From contig NC_088776.1 in NCBI RefSeq assembly GCF_954871325.1, positions 64,318,954 through 64,382,953 on the forward strand: 64,000 bases of DNA, read 5' to 3'. Shown here piece after piece: positions 39,734 through 51,078 of this stretch (its first letter is position 1; each line of letters starts with the position of its first letter). A model generated the notes under the pieces. That model saw nothing but the letters and a program-made list of their open reading frames with translations, searched no databases and was not told the origin of the DNA. This stretch comes from Gordionus sp. m RMFG-2023. Taxonomy: Eukaryota; Nematomorpha; Gordioida; Chordodea; Parachordodidae. Made by a program: the position numbers and the translations under genes.

Positions 39734-40619
39734 ACTTTTCTTTTCTATTCTTTTCTTTTCTTTTCTTTTCTTTTCTTTTCTTTTCTTTTCTTTTCTTTTC
39801 TTTTCTTTTCTTTTCTTTTCTTTTCTTTTCTTTTCTTTTCTTTTCTTTTCTTTTCTTTTCTTTTCTTTTCTTTTCTTTTCTTTTCTTTTCTTTTCTTTTC
39901 TTTTCTTTTCTTTTCTTTTCTTTTCTTTTCTTTTCTTTTCTTTTCTTTTCTTTTCTTTTCTTTTCTTTTCTTTTCTTTTCTTTTCTTTTCTTTTCTTTTC
40001 TTTTCTTTTCTTTTCTTTTCTTTTCTTTTCTTTTCTTTTCTTTTCTTTTCTTTTCTTTTCTTTTCTTTTCTTTTCTTTTCTTTTCTTTTCTTTTCTTTTC
40101 TTTTCTTTTCTTTTCTTTTCTTTTCTTTTCTTTTCTTTTCTTTTCTTTTCTTTTCTTTTCTTTTCTTTTCTTTTCTTTTCTTTTCTTTTCTTTTTCTTTT
40201 CTTTTCTTTTCTTTTCTTTTCTTTTCTTTTCTTTTCTTTTCTTTTCTTTTCTTTTCTTTTCTTTTCTTTTCTTTTCTTTTCTTTTCTTTTCTTTTTCTTT
40301 TCTTTTCTTTTCTTTTTCTTTTCTTTTCTTTTCTTTTCTTTTCTTTTCTTTTCTTTTTCTTTTCTTTTCTTTTCTTTTCTTTTCTTTTCTTTTCTTTTCT
40401 TTTCTTTTCTTTTCTTTTCTTTTCTTTTCTTTTCTTTTCTTTTCTTTTCTTTTCTTTTCTTTTCTTTTCTTTTCTTTTCTTTTCTTTTCTTTTCTTTTCT
40501 TTTCTTTTCTTTTCTTTTCTTTTCTTTTCTTTTCTTTTCTTTTCTTTTCTTTTCTTTTCTTTTCTTTTCTTTTCTTTTCTTTTCTTTTCTTTTCTTTTCT
40601 TTTCTTTTCTTTTCTTTTC
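39734..40619 (+). repeat. (TTTTC)n array, about 886 bp
   Basis: Almost pure TTTTC repeats with a few T-insertions (near 40190, 40290, 40313, 40353) that shift the register. It lies in the intron just after exon 39625-39716 of EGF copy 1; the paralogous intron of copy 2 (after 61745) lacks it. The strand is all pyrimidine and has mirror symmetry. Confidence 0.98.
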
Positions 40620-40889
40620 GGAAAAATCTTGATTTTAAAAGATTTCAGTTTGGTTCATTTTATTTAAAAAAAACATATCTCTGTTTAGCCCCAGGTTAAA
40701 CATATTTTGAATTTTAGTGAACAACCTATTAAGTTTTGTACATTATAAATATTTAGCCTCTATTTCTTTTTAGGACTCTTTAGAAGATGGTCTATAGAAT
40801 TAAGACAAGCCAGGACATATCCCACATGATTTATTGCAAAAAAAATTAATTATTTCCCCATAAAATTAAAACTGATTTTCCATAATATC

Positions 40890-42148
40890 CAGAGTTGTTA
40901 GAGTAATCTAGATACAAAAAAAACTGTTATCTAAATACACTTTTATAACAACTATTTGTATCTATCAGTTTCTGTTTTAGATACTTATAAAGATACATTT
41001 TAATATACTTTTATTTAACTCATTTTCAATATTTAAAAAATAAAAATATTTGAATGAATATATAATTTAAAAATAATATATTTAAAACTTGTATAAAAAA
41101 ACATATTGAAATTTTTATATAAAATATTTAAAATAAAATATTTCCCCATCCCCATTTAAATTTATAGATAGTTTCAAGAATGATAAGGATTATTTTTATC
41201 ATGTAAAGGAATACATAATGACTCCCGCAAAATTATTTTAAGCAAATAAATTAATTTAGAATTTTTTTAAAAAATTTATAAATATATTCCTCTGACTTTT
41301 TAATGAATAAATCATAAGTTTAATGTAAAAAAATACGTTTTAAATATAAACCCATTTTTAAATAAATAAAGAAAGGAGGAAGGAAGAAAGGAAGGAAGGA
41401 AGGAAGGAAGGAAGGAAGGAAGGAAGGAAGGAAGGAAGGAAGGAAGGAAGGAAGGAAGGAAGGAAGGAAGGAAGGAAGGAAGGAAGGAAGGAAGGAAGGA
41501 AGGAAGGAAGGAAGGAAGGAAGGAAGGAAGGAAGGAAGGAAGGAAGGAAGGAAGGAAGGAAGGAAGGAAGGAAGGAAGGAAGGAAGGAAGGAAGGAAAGG
41601 AAGGAAGGAAGGAAGGAAGGAAGGAAGGAAGGAAGGAAGGAAGGAAGGAAGGAAGGAAGGAAGGAAGGAAGGAAGGAAGGAAGGAAGGAAGGAAGGAAGG
41701 AAGGAAGGAAGGAAGGAAGGAAGGAAGGAAGGAAGGAAGGAAGGAAGGAAGGAAGGAAGGAAGGAAGGAAGGAAGGAAGGAAGGAAGGAAGGAAGGAAGG
41801 AAGGAAGGAAGGAAGGAAGGAAGGAAGGAAGGAAGGAAGGAAGAAAGGAAGAAAGAAAGAAAGAAAGAAAGGAAGGAACGATAAAAATAGGGATAATGAC
41901 ATGTTTTTTTACTAATCTTTTATACGGTGTTCGAATTGAATGAGAAAAAAAATAAAATAAATATTGTTTACATTTATTGTGCTCTCGTAATGAGAGTCTC
42001 TTGTTCGAGAAGAACAGAAAAATTGTATCTTTACAGACACAGTACACAGATATATTTGTTAAATTGTGTTACAGTTTTTATATACTTTTTAAAACGATAT
42101 ATCTGTATCTAGATATCCATTTTTAAAAATGATCCTTCAACAACTCTG
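40890..42148. mobile_element. hAT-type MITE with an expanded GGAA array inside
   Basis: The left end reads CAGAGTTGTTAGAG and the right end, on the other strand, CAGAGTTGTTGAAGG. Subterminal blocks (ATCTAGATAC) are also inverted. Flanking 8-mers are ATAATATC (40882-40889) and ATAGTGTC (42149-42156), which match at six of eight positions, as expected of an aged hAT target duplication. Without the 508-bp GGAA array it is about 750 bp, the same as the paralogous copy at 62971-63710. The right end is 72 bp before an EGF exon in both gene copies. Confidence 0.7.
41371..41878 (+). repeat. (GGAA)n array, about 508 bp
   Basis: GGAA repeats, nearly pure, with one extra A near 41597 and a GAAA-rich end (41841-41870). 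It lies inside the MITE of EGF copy 1 and is absent from the paralogous MITE of copy 2. It gives long spurious open frames on the minus strand. Confidence 0.98.
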
Positions 42149-42646
42149 ATAGTGTCATTGGATTTTTGTTTCGCATACGAAAACGAAAAATAAATATTTA
42201 TTTTTAGAATATTATCAAAGAATGTAAGAATTGCAGAAATTCCTTTTGGCACAATCTATGCAAGAGTAATGGTGAATGTTGGTGCTTAGATGGTTATTAC
42301 GGATCGAATTGCGAACACAGTTTAAAAAACATATTTAAATATTTTATTATTCGAAAGCTCAAAAATATTTTGATAAAACTTGAAAACAATTTTTTGAATA
42401 TAATATGCCCATTTTATACTTACTGTATTTTATATGACATGTTATTTGCGGACATACTTCTAGAATGTGTTATAATTTTTTGGCGAAAGTATATTCATCT
42501 CTAAAGATGACCCTAAGGTTTACTTAATTTTTTGATTATGCATGATCTAGTCAGGAGGTATATTGAAGTTTGAAGATCTCGACTTTAAACACTTAGAATA
42601 ATCTAGTCAAACCCCCTCCTACTCCCCATGTATATTATTAACTCTA

Positions 42647-44991
42647 GGGGAGACCGGGGTAAAACGATAGGCATTTTGCATATTTACCATAAAAATTTTA
42701 AACAAGAGTCAAACACAACAAATTATAGATCAATGTGTAGCCCCATCCCTCTTCTACAAGATAAAAAGTGTAGCCCTCTATCTATAATATTTTAGGAGCT
42801 ATGATTTGTTATGTAAAACTACTCATTTTCGCCATTTTACCCTGGGTACAGGGTAATATGGATAAGCACTAGGGTAAAGTGGTTAAAATAATATTTGACA
42901 CATATTTATTGTTTTATTTAACAAATATTACAAATTTAAGATTTATTTATGATTTTTATTTAAAAACTAATCGATACAATAAGGACATGTAAAATAATTA
43001 TCATAATTAGCACATTTAGAATGTGCCCATTCAAGGCACATTGTACATTTTAGCCATTCGTCGCCCTCGCGACTATTTTTATAGTTTTTATTACAAATAA
43101 CACATAAACAATTATTTTTTGATATCTTTTTTTTTCTCTGAATTAATAATTTTTTTTTATAAGGTGTAGATGTTAATATTTCTGAATTCTTTTTTTTAGA
43201 TATTTTATCCGATGAAATATTGAATAATTTTGGAATAGGTATTATAGATGAAGGATTGAATACTTTATTATAATTTTTTGAGCATGATGGTAACATATCA
43301 TGATAGGGTTCATCAATATCATCTGGAACATTTTCGTTCAATAATATAGATAAATCACTATCATTATTTTGAGTCACTGTAAGATTTTGAGTCACTGTAA
43401 TATTTTCATCATTATTTTCAAATTCAATATTTGAGCTAGCATTTGAATTATTACAGCAGATATAATCTTGTTCTGTAAATATATTTGGGTTTAAAGGAAA
43501 TATGCCACATGCTAAGAACCCATTTAATATATTATTTGGTGTCACTGCCCTTGGTATTTCATTTTTTAACACTCCTGGAATATCATAAATCTGAAATTGT
43601 TGCCCCACATGATTTCTCATCCATGTGTCAATAGCTCCATTATAAAACTTTTTCAATGGCCCATAAACTGCTTTGTCTAATGGTTGGAGTTTATGCGAGC
43701 AATGTGGTGGAAGTGTTAGAATAACAATCCCGGAAGTGTTAGAATAACAATCCCATTGGAGCGACAATAGTTTATAACGGAAATTGAACAATGAGAGCTA
43801 TGGTTATCTAAGATTAATAAGACATTTTTCTCATTGGATGCACTAGAATATTTTTTAAAGTGTTCCAAAAAAGATAAAAATTCCTCCTCTTACATGCAAC
43901 CCGATGTGTTTCCCACACCCTTAGATCCAATAGGCCCATCACGAATAAAGTGATCTTTGTATCGTTTTCTTGGAAAAATAAAAAATGGTGGAATGCTATG
44001 GCCTATAGCATTGATGGCTAAACATATTGTAACTAACGTTCCTCTTTCTCCTGACGTTATAGAGCCGACTTGTTTGGCACCCTTCTGTGCTATAATTTTT
44101 GCAGGAGTTTGAACGGTGGTGAAACCACTTTCATCTGCATTCCATATATTATGTGGTTCAAAGTTATAAGAATTATATAGCTTAATTAAATTTTCAAAAA
44201 ATTTATTGACATTTGTGGATTGAAGCCATATGCTCTTGCTAGACTAGTAGCTTCAGGGGTACGAATCGAAAGTTGGGAATGTCGTTTTCTAAACCCCATA
44301 AACCAGTTCTCTCCAGCCATACCATTAGTTATCCAGCTTTCTGGGAAAGATTTGCCATATTCTTTAGCAAGCTGATATGCAAATCCTCTTATCTTGTTTA
44401 TTTATAAAATAAAACTATTTCATTTTAATAATTAACAATACCAGTTCCATAGAGTTAAAATGATATATAATTAATTAAATAAATTGAATTAATTTCATAA
44501 TTTTAATAATGCTCAATTGGTAACTTTAATATTAAATATCAATATTTATTTGATTATAATAAATGAATGAATGAAAAATTTAATGTGAATAATTTATATT
44601 TTAACCGTTTTACCCATAACAGCTTTACCCCTAGGTGACATATATTATATATATCGTTATTGCGTGACTTCTAATATAGCTAAAGATGTCAGATAAATTT
44701 TATTTTATAGTTAATACATTAAGGAACATGTGTGCCAAATTTTGAATCCTGAGGATATGTAAAATTTACTAAAAGCAAAATATACTAGAGATTGATTTTT
44801 ATATTTTTTGGGTAAAAAACAGTTTTTTGACAAAATATATAAAACCAGGTAAGTTTTTTAAAAGATGAACATAGGTAAGAAATTAGATATAAAAATACAT
44901 CTTCACACCAAATTTAAGGTCTTTATACTCAATGGTTAAAAAGTTATTCGCGTTAACATTGTTACCCCGTCAATCGCTTCCCGGTCTCCCC
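42647..44991 (-). mobile_element. pogo/Tigger-type DNA transposon, 2345 bp, with TA target duplication
   Basis: Terminal inverted repeats GGGGAGACCGGG lie at both ends (42647 and, inverted, 44991), each next to a TA dinucleotide, the target duplication of the Tc1-mariner-pogo superfamily. A second, subterminal inverted pair (GGGTAAAGTGGTTAAAAT near 42873, and GGGTAAAACGGTTAAAAT inverted near 44600) may bind the transposase. The element carries one transposase gene on the minus strand. It inserted in the intron of EGF copy 1 between exons 42221-42319 and 45042-45086, 50 bp before the latter. Confidence 0.85.
42967..44403 (-). pseudogene. pogo-type transposase with C-terminal PHD finger, broken
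   Basis: Minus-strand blocks in order: end of the DNA-binding domain (GFAYQLAKEYGKSFP, then NWFMGFRKRH, then SIRTPEATSLARA), DDE domain with WNADESGFTTVQTP (first Asp), LLILDNHSSH (second Asp) and HKLQPLDKAVYGPLKKF (third Asp), then a spacer of about 130 residues and a C4HC3 PHD finger (CVICNKN..DEWLKC..CLEWAHSKC..CPYC) at 43110-42970. Lesions: a one-base loss near 44215, a TAA at 43890-43892, and a perfect 23-bp tandem duplication (43709-43731 and 43732-43754) that shifts the frame. The N-terminal helix-turn-helix part upstream of 44403 is not readable; it may lie in a separate exon or be lost. The catalytic triad is still present. Confidence 0.8.
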
Positions 44992-45450
44992 TACTCATCA
45001 AAAATAAAAATGAATTATATATATATTTTTTTTAAATATAGGGTGTAACTGTACAAGTAACGAATACTGTAATAAAGGAAAGTGCAGTAAATAATTTATA
45101 TATTTAATTTTATGGATAACATTGTTAATTTTAAAAGACATTTCTTGCAAAAATATTTTTAGCGAACTTTTTAAAAAACCTCAAAATTAGTATAAATTTA
45201 AATAACACCATTTTTGCATTTTATCCTTTGATGTTGAAAATTTATAAATCTACTTGATCAACGGAAAAGAGACAAAATCAGTTGGTGATTTTAGGCTTTC
45301 CTCAAAATTGATTCAGTTTTGATTAAAACATCAAGACGAGTTAATACAATTGGGATTAAAAATATAAGATTTAGTTTTCGGAATAACGTGTATATTTAAG
45401 ATGAACCTTATAGAACCGCTTCCTAACGCCAGTCGTTTTCTAAAATTCTG

Positions 45451-45677
45451 TTTTTCTTTTCTTTTCTTTTCTTTTCTTTTCTTTTCTTTTCTTTTCTTTT
45501 CTTTTCTTTTCTTTTCTTTTCTTTTCTTTTCTTTTCTTTTCTTTTCTTTTCTTTTCTTTTCTTTTCTTTTCTTTTCTTTTCTTTTCTTTTCTTTTCTTTT
45601 CTTTTCTTTTCTTTTCTTTTCTTTTCTTTTCTTTTCTTTTCTTTTCTTTTCTTTTCTTTTCTTTTCTTTTCTTTTCT
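45451..45677 (+). repeat. (TTTTC)n array, about 227 bp
   Basis: Near-perfect TTTTC repeats in the same register throughout, followed by a run of 13 G (45704-45716). Same unit and strand as the larger array at 39.7 kb. Confidence 0.98.
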
Positions 45678-46819
45678 TATTAATTTTTTAGGTCAATTTT
45701 TTAGGGGGGGGGGGGGTGGAAAAGTTTTATTGGCTTAAAATGATATTTACAAGAAGATGCAAATTTGTGATGGGAGGGATTTCCCGCCACAATTGGTTAG
45801 CAACTGACTTATAACAAGTGATGCAATTCATAATACTAATATTATATATTTATTGTATTAAAGTCTAATTTGAACGAAGAAACCAAAACGAAGAATCATA
45901 TAAACTAAATATTTTTGAGGGAATTATTTATTTCTTTTTTTTGAATCCATAAAATCGTATATATATTATAAATTGGGTAATCAATGTTTTATTCACAATT
46001 TATATGATAGGTGTGTTTAATTTCAAAAAATCTAGAAATTTAACATTATTTAAACGTCTTATTAAACCATTTAAGTGATCATGGTATTTGGAATGGGAAC
46101 TCGAATATTTATGGAATTATAGTTAATTTACCTTTGGGATTAATTCTTACACATTAAAATTGTATAATAACGGTGTTTATATGTAAAAGGTTTTATTCGC
46201 TATAGTAGTAAAGACATGCCATCCGATATGATATTGTTTTCAATTTTAGACGAGACCACAAAATTCTTAAGACTGGGATAATATAAGTTTAACCGAGATA
46301 TCTAATCGCATTTACTACATATAGTTCCTATACGATTTATATTTAAAGATCTACATATTGTCAACCAATGAAATGTTGTCATATTAAGAAAAGTTGTAAC
46401 CTAAAAAAAATAAAATAAAAAACTAAATCTTTATTAGATACTAATAATTAATTATAATTAAATATCATTTGAAAACATAATCAATAATAGAAGAAAAATA
46501 AAATTAATATAAAATAAAAGTAAAAATTAAAATTATATGCAAAAAAAATTTTAAAAAAAGTAAAAAGAAAGAATATCTTCTCTTTCTATATAAAACCTTA
46601 TATGCAGTATTATTATTTACATAACGTCGTATTATTAACAATATACATATTCAAATTTTACATAAACTCTAAATATTCAACTTTATAGAAAAAAAAACTA
46701 TTTTTCGTAAATATTCAAATTTATATTCACAAGATCTATCAAAATAATACAATCACAACACCCTTCCCTTAAGTCATACCCACCACTTAGCGAATGACCA
46801 ACTTCTTTCGATTTTGACT

Positions 46820-47480
46820 TTACTTATCTTGTATCTCCACCAAATATATTCTGCTTAATCTTTAATGTTCTAACGATGGTTGTCCATTGTCTAGTATTCT
46901 TCACTTCTAAGGATTGTTTGTATCCAATAACAGCTTGAAATTCTGGGATTTTATCTTCTAGCCTTTAATATCAGTAATTACCAAACCAGATTAACTCTTG
47001 TTTTTAAACGATCCACGATTGTCAACGATTATCGATTGATACTATTGTTTCTTTACCATCTTTGCTTCTTCTAAAGCGGTTTAAAATCTCTAGATAACAT
47101 ATTCTAGTCTTTGCTTGTTTCTAACGTTCTCTGGTAGTAAAGGATAGCGCTTTATTTCTGCCGATTGATGACTTATGTTAACGATTAACAATTGTAGCTT
47201 GAAAGTATTTACCAGTTGTTCTTGCTAGTCACTAATATCAAACGTTCTTTTGTATTAACCGATTGGCTCTTTATCACTTTTTGACGATAATTTGTTTGCT
47301 ATTAACTCTTGTTTACACGAATTCTTATCTCCATGATCGTCGAATTTCGTATCCTAGACTAGAGTTTCAGTAAACACTTGGCTATATTGGTCAGCGATTA
47401 ACGATTGCAGCATGAACGTCTTGATCATTTATTATATCTAGTATCTTGTTTTAACGTTCTCTTATTATTGATTTAAAACA
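46820..47480. repeat. Degenerate repeat patch, period about 210-310 bp
   Basis: Recurring blocks include TAACAGCTTGAAATTCTGG (near 46930), AACAATTGTAGCTTGAAAG (47188) and AACGATTGCAGCATGAACG (47398), with ATTAACTCTTGTTT twice and CGTTCTCTGG/CGTTCTCTTAT variants between them. Divergence is too high to define a unit by eye. Confidence 0.4.
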
Positions 47481-47844
47481 CAAACTTCCTTCTATTTTAT
47501 CTACCATGAATGCTATCTTTATAATTCTTTGTTTTTAATTTAAAATCTTATATTCCTACACCATTTTGATCATAATCTTATCAAAACTGAGCTACCATAC
47601 AAATTTTATAACCACAATCCATTATTTTTAATTTTAAAACCACAAAAACGCGATTTTTTTTTCCAAAAACCGCTAATTTAGATTTTGAAACCACAAAATC
47701 CGCCATTTTTAATTTTGACAAATCACGATATTCTTAAAATATTTTTTGGGATAATGTTTTACACATATTTATAGATATATATAAAACAAAAATGAACTTT
47801 ATTGATATTACTAGCAAATTTGGTCAATCGCTTATATATTAAGA

Positions 47845-48180
47845 GGTCGGTTTTAGCCCGGCAGTCGGTCAAATCATGTTATTTTCAAAATATTTTTTTT
47901 CAGGATAATGCTTAAATTGTAAATGTATAAAAGACAAAAAAAAATTCCCATGGATAACGCCATCAATATGTGCCTTACAAGTTTTCAATTATTTTACAAT
48001 TCAAAACATACTCATAAATTAAATATCAAAGAAACCTATCATTTTTTAAAAATTTTTTAGGTTTTCCATATGTAATTTCACTAAAGTAGTAACCAAAAAT
48101 CATTCTGATTTCTTAAAATGATATTTTTCATATTTATGCATTTAACGCCCCTCTTATGGATATATATTTGTTTAATTCTA
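47845..48180 (-). repeat. Dispersed repeat, inverted partner of 6590-6915
   Basis: The reverse complement matches 6590-6915 over its whole length with exact blocks of 13-27 bp. Just to its left a second, more diverged copy of part of the unit (about 47735-47820) lies in tandem. Confidence 0.75.
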
Positions 48181-48699
48181 TACTCTAAAAATAAAATTCG
48201 AATTGTAATAAGCTAGTATAAATAAATTATTACTCTGATTACTATACTGTGCTTATTCTCCCTATTATTCGATATATTTCTTAAAAATTGGGAAACGTTA
48301 AAGCATTTTAAATATTAACGAGTTATCATGTGAAAACAAATTGTCACATGATAAAATGTTATTATAAAATCATGTGTGCAAGTCTAGTATCTTTTTATTA
48401 AATATCACGGGTGTCAGTTCCGTTGCAGTTGTTCGAAATAACGATTAAATAATTTTTAAATAACAATATATTATGTGAAATGTCAATCAATTTTTTTTAT
48501 TGGTGAATTATAAATCTATATCGAAGATTAAATTATTATTCTGTTTTGATGAAGAATTTTTGTTTTATGGGATTTTGACAAGTGAACGAATGTTTGAATT
48601 TAGTATGATATTATGATTGGACCAAATAAGTTACGATGATTTTTATTGGAGGGATATGATTTACGTTGTGACACATAGATAAAGGTTTAAAAAATTTAT

Positions 48700-48795
48700 T
48701 AATCAAGGGGGCTCAACTCAACTGAAAATTTTTTTATAATGGGCTTCGTCCCCCATATCCCCGCTTTTGCCCGGTCTTCGGCCTGGTTTTATATT
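48700..48795 (+). repeat. G+C-rich hairpin-forming repeat (GGGCTTCG family)
   Basis: Contains GGGGGCTCAACTCAAC, AAAATTTTTTTATAATGG, TGGGCTTCGTCCCCCATA and CCCGGTCTTCGGCCTGG. These match blocks of the repeat at 28.3 kb (minus strand) and the one at 50.4 kb (minus strand). Confidence 0.55.
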
Positions 48796-50334
48796 AATAT
48801 ATTATACTTTTTTAAAATTTGTTTACTTTGAACATTTATTCTGATTTTATATTTTGTCATTTATTATATTATGCATACAAAATAAACAGGCATATAAAAA
48901 ATCACATAATGCAATAATATAATTCTTAGCAACTTACATTGACAAAAGGTTATCAAACTATTATAATTCTCTGAACCATTTTAGACAATGTTATATAGAT
49001 TGGACTAATAAGGAAAAATTTATAGGCTAAATCAAATCAACAATTTTTGAAGGAGAGAGTATAAACAACCAATCTAAATCATAAAACTATATGGTGGTTA
49101 GAGCTTCCTCTTAGATGACATGATGGAAGCTAGATAAGTAATCGAGAAAATTCTTGTGAAATATTAAATTTCTAAAAGATTATCTTCCATTTTAAATGAT
49201 ATATAAACGACTACACAGTTGACCATGATTGTTTATCTAAAATATGCAATTATATGCTTTTAGCCATTATAGTAATAATCTTAAATTACATAGCAACACA
49301 AATAATAGATGCTGGTTAATTTGCAGTAATAGCCATGACATTCACGATGTAAACTAATATCATAATTTATTATGTTGGATAAATTGATAAAATAAAAGCA
49401 CTAAAAATCTTTGGAAGAAATAATTATGCAAATATATTGAAGCCTGGAGTTATTTATACGCCATATTAGAAATGAAACATTACTATAAAATAAGGACCAG
49501 AATGATATGATGAAATTTTTATTTTGTCGCACCACCTTGGTATATTATATTTTAAAATAAAAGTAGTTTGTAATAATATCAAAAATATACATGTATTAAA
49601 ATTTAACTCAAGACTGTTTTTCGAAAAAGAAAAAAATAGCTATCCTAAAAACACCTAAAAAAGAGAAGAAAAGATATCAAATTTATTACATATATTGCAG
49701 GATAAATAATAAAATGTTTAATTTTTAAAATAATTTATAATAAATAGATGGCGTTAAATAATTGAATGCAATTTGTTATTATATTTATTATAAAAACCAT
49801 TTATTAGTAAAATTTATTATAATATTGACTGTAATAAATTATATAACTGTCAAATCTATAAAAGTGGCATTATATCTAATATTTTATAAACAACTGAATA
49901 TAGTAGAGATAAACTATATGTCTAATTACTTTTTATAGAGAAATCTCTACTTATTTGGACCTTGAAAATATATTTAAGGTATGATAATAAAATTTCAAAA
50001 TAAATATACACTTGATTAGTCATTTGAACTCGGTAATTACAATATTAAATTTGTTAATTTTCAAATAATATATGATTATATTTATTTAATTTAAATAATA
50101 AAAGTCAATTAAACTTCAACTGTTAAAGCTAAATTAATATATAGTGAGTTATAGATGTTATATTTTTAATACAGAATTTAATTTCAAGCTGACATAGTGA
50201 AAATATAATTTATATGTATTAATCTAATCTATTAATTAAAATAATATTCATTTAATAAAAATTTTAATAGTCTTATTAATTTCTAAATAATGAAATTATA
50301 TCTCTATATATCATTAAATGGAATTATAAAAGAA

Positions 50335-50485
50335 ATTCACTGGGCAATCAAAAAAATTTATTTTTTTACAAAGGGATATTAAGGAGCCATTATAAAAAAA
50401 TTTTTTTGCTTCAGTGGGCTATTCAAATTTTTCAGGGAGCTCGAGCCCATTCGCGCTCCCCCCTAGCGACGCCACTGATTTTTGG
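50335..50485 (-). repeat. Dispersed repeat end CAGTGGCGTCGCTAGGGGGG
   Basis: On the minus strand it starts CAGTGGCGTCGCTAGG, then GAGCGCGAATGGGCTCGAGC and AAAATTTTTTTATAATGG, the last block shared with the repeat at 48.7 kb. A CAGTGGCGT-type start is common at ends of invertebrate mobile elements. Confidence 0.55.
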
Positions 50486-50584
50486 CGTTAAATTCAATAA
50501 CGTCATAACTTATTGGTTATAGTTTGATTGCGGTTAAAGTTAAATGGATTTCATAATAGAAGGGATGTTGCCTTGCAATATTTA

Positions 50585-50622
50585 ATGCTCTGCAGTCTGC
50601 AAGCTATACTTATGCAGAGCAT
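50585..50622. other. Perfect 10-bp hairpin
   Basis: Arms ATGCTCTGCA (50585-50594) and TGCAGAGCAT (50613-50622) with an 18-base loop. It could be a chance structure or the core of a short element. Confidence 0.4.
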
Positions 50623-50802
50623 ATGTTCGAAAAAATATATGTTTGATTACTTGCATGGATAATAAATTTTTTTGAAGATCGACCTTTTCATTAAAGATTA
50701 ATTAAAATCAAAACGAGCCAAGAAATTGAATAATTTAAGTATCGGGGTTCTAATGAATGCATATTCGTTAGAATCTATACCCTTGTCGAGAAGATTATAG
50801 TA

Positions 50803-51078
50803 ATGGGTTTTGAAGTTCTGACTATGCTTTCCACTATCATTATTGGGTTGCGGACCTTAGGTTCTAACAGCTTTCAAACTTCTACAAAATGTTCGTGTAA
50901 TGGAAAATATTTAAATAATGCTATTTTTTATAAATATCTATTTTGCATGTTTAACAAAATAACAAATATTTTATTTTTATTGCTTTCTATTTCGAGCGTA
51001 ATAAATTACTGGAATCTTCATCTAGTAAATCGTTGGCAAACTGCTATGATTAGAAAGAAAAAAAAAGATGAGAAATGA
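50803..51078 (+). CDS. Open frame of 91 codons with two hydrophobic stretches
   Basis: The frame starts MGFEVLTMLSTIIIGL, which could serve as a signal peptide or anchor, has CSCNGK in the middle, a second hydrophobic stretch (NILFLLLSISSVI) and ends in a basic tail (RKKKKDEK). No splice partner or family is recognised, and the purine-rich DNA that follows inflates the tail. It may be chance, or the membrane exon of an unidentified gene. Confidence 0.2.
   Translation: MGFEVLTMLSTIIIGLRTLGSNSFQTSTKCSCNGKYLNNAIFYKYLFCMFNKITNILFLLLSISSVINYWNLHLVNRWQTAMIRKKKKDEK

Larger units (their letters stand above)
38610..45086 (+). pseudogene. EGF-repeat gene, copy 1 (decaying paralogue)
   Basis: Exons found by comparison with copy 2, all flanked by phase-1 introns: 38610-38683 (13 bp shorter than its paralogue and scrambled), 39454-39540 (has DQ at its end and CVCKGWKYGEDC, but an in-frame TAA at 39486), 39625-39716 (one base lost near the end, so the final cysteine is out of frame), 42221-42319 (intact, 33 codons, CWCLDGYYGSNC) and 45042-45086 (45 bp, CNCTSNEYCNKGKC). 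The paralogue of the last exon would lie beyond the window. Copy 2 has a signal peptide and earlier exons that were not found here. Introns hold a TTTTC array, a MITE with a GGAA array, and a pogo element. Loss of three exons' integrity with intact splice sites suggests a fairly recent pseudogene. Confidence 0.75.
45720..50802. other. Long stretch without a supported gene
   Basis: No exon was recognised, so if EGF copy 1 continues 3' of 45086 it is not visible here. Contents: a less A+T-rich patch with recurring motifs (46820-47480), one arm of a dispersed inverted repeat (47845-48180), two G+C-rich repeat ends (48.7 and 50.4 kb) and a small hairpin (50585-50622). Confidence 0.5.

Noticed and set aside
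41312-42047. Two overlapping open frames of about 200 codons on the minus strand, repeating FLPS
   Set aside because: They are translations of the GGAA array; any frame of a 4-bp repeat without a stop stays open.
45401-45691. 96-codon frame repeating FFSFL
   Set aside because: Translation of the TTTTC array.
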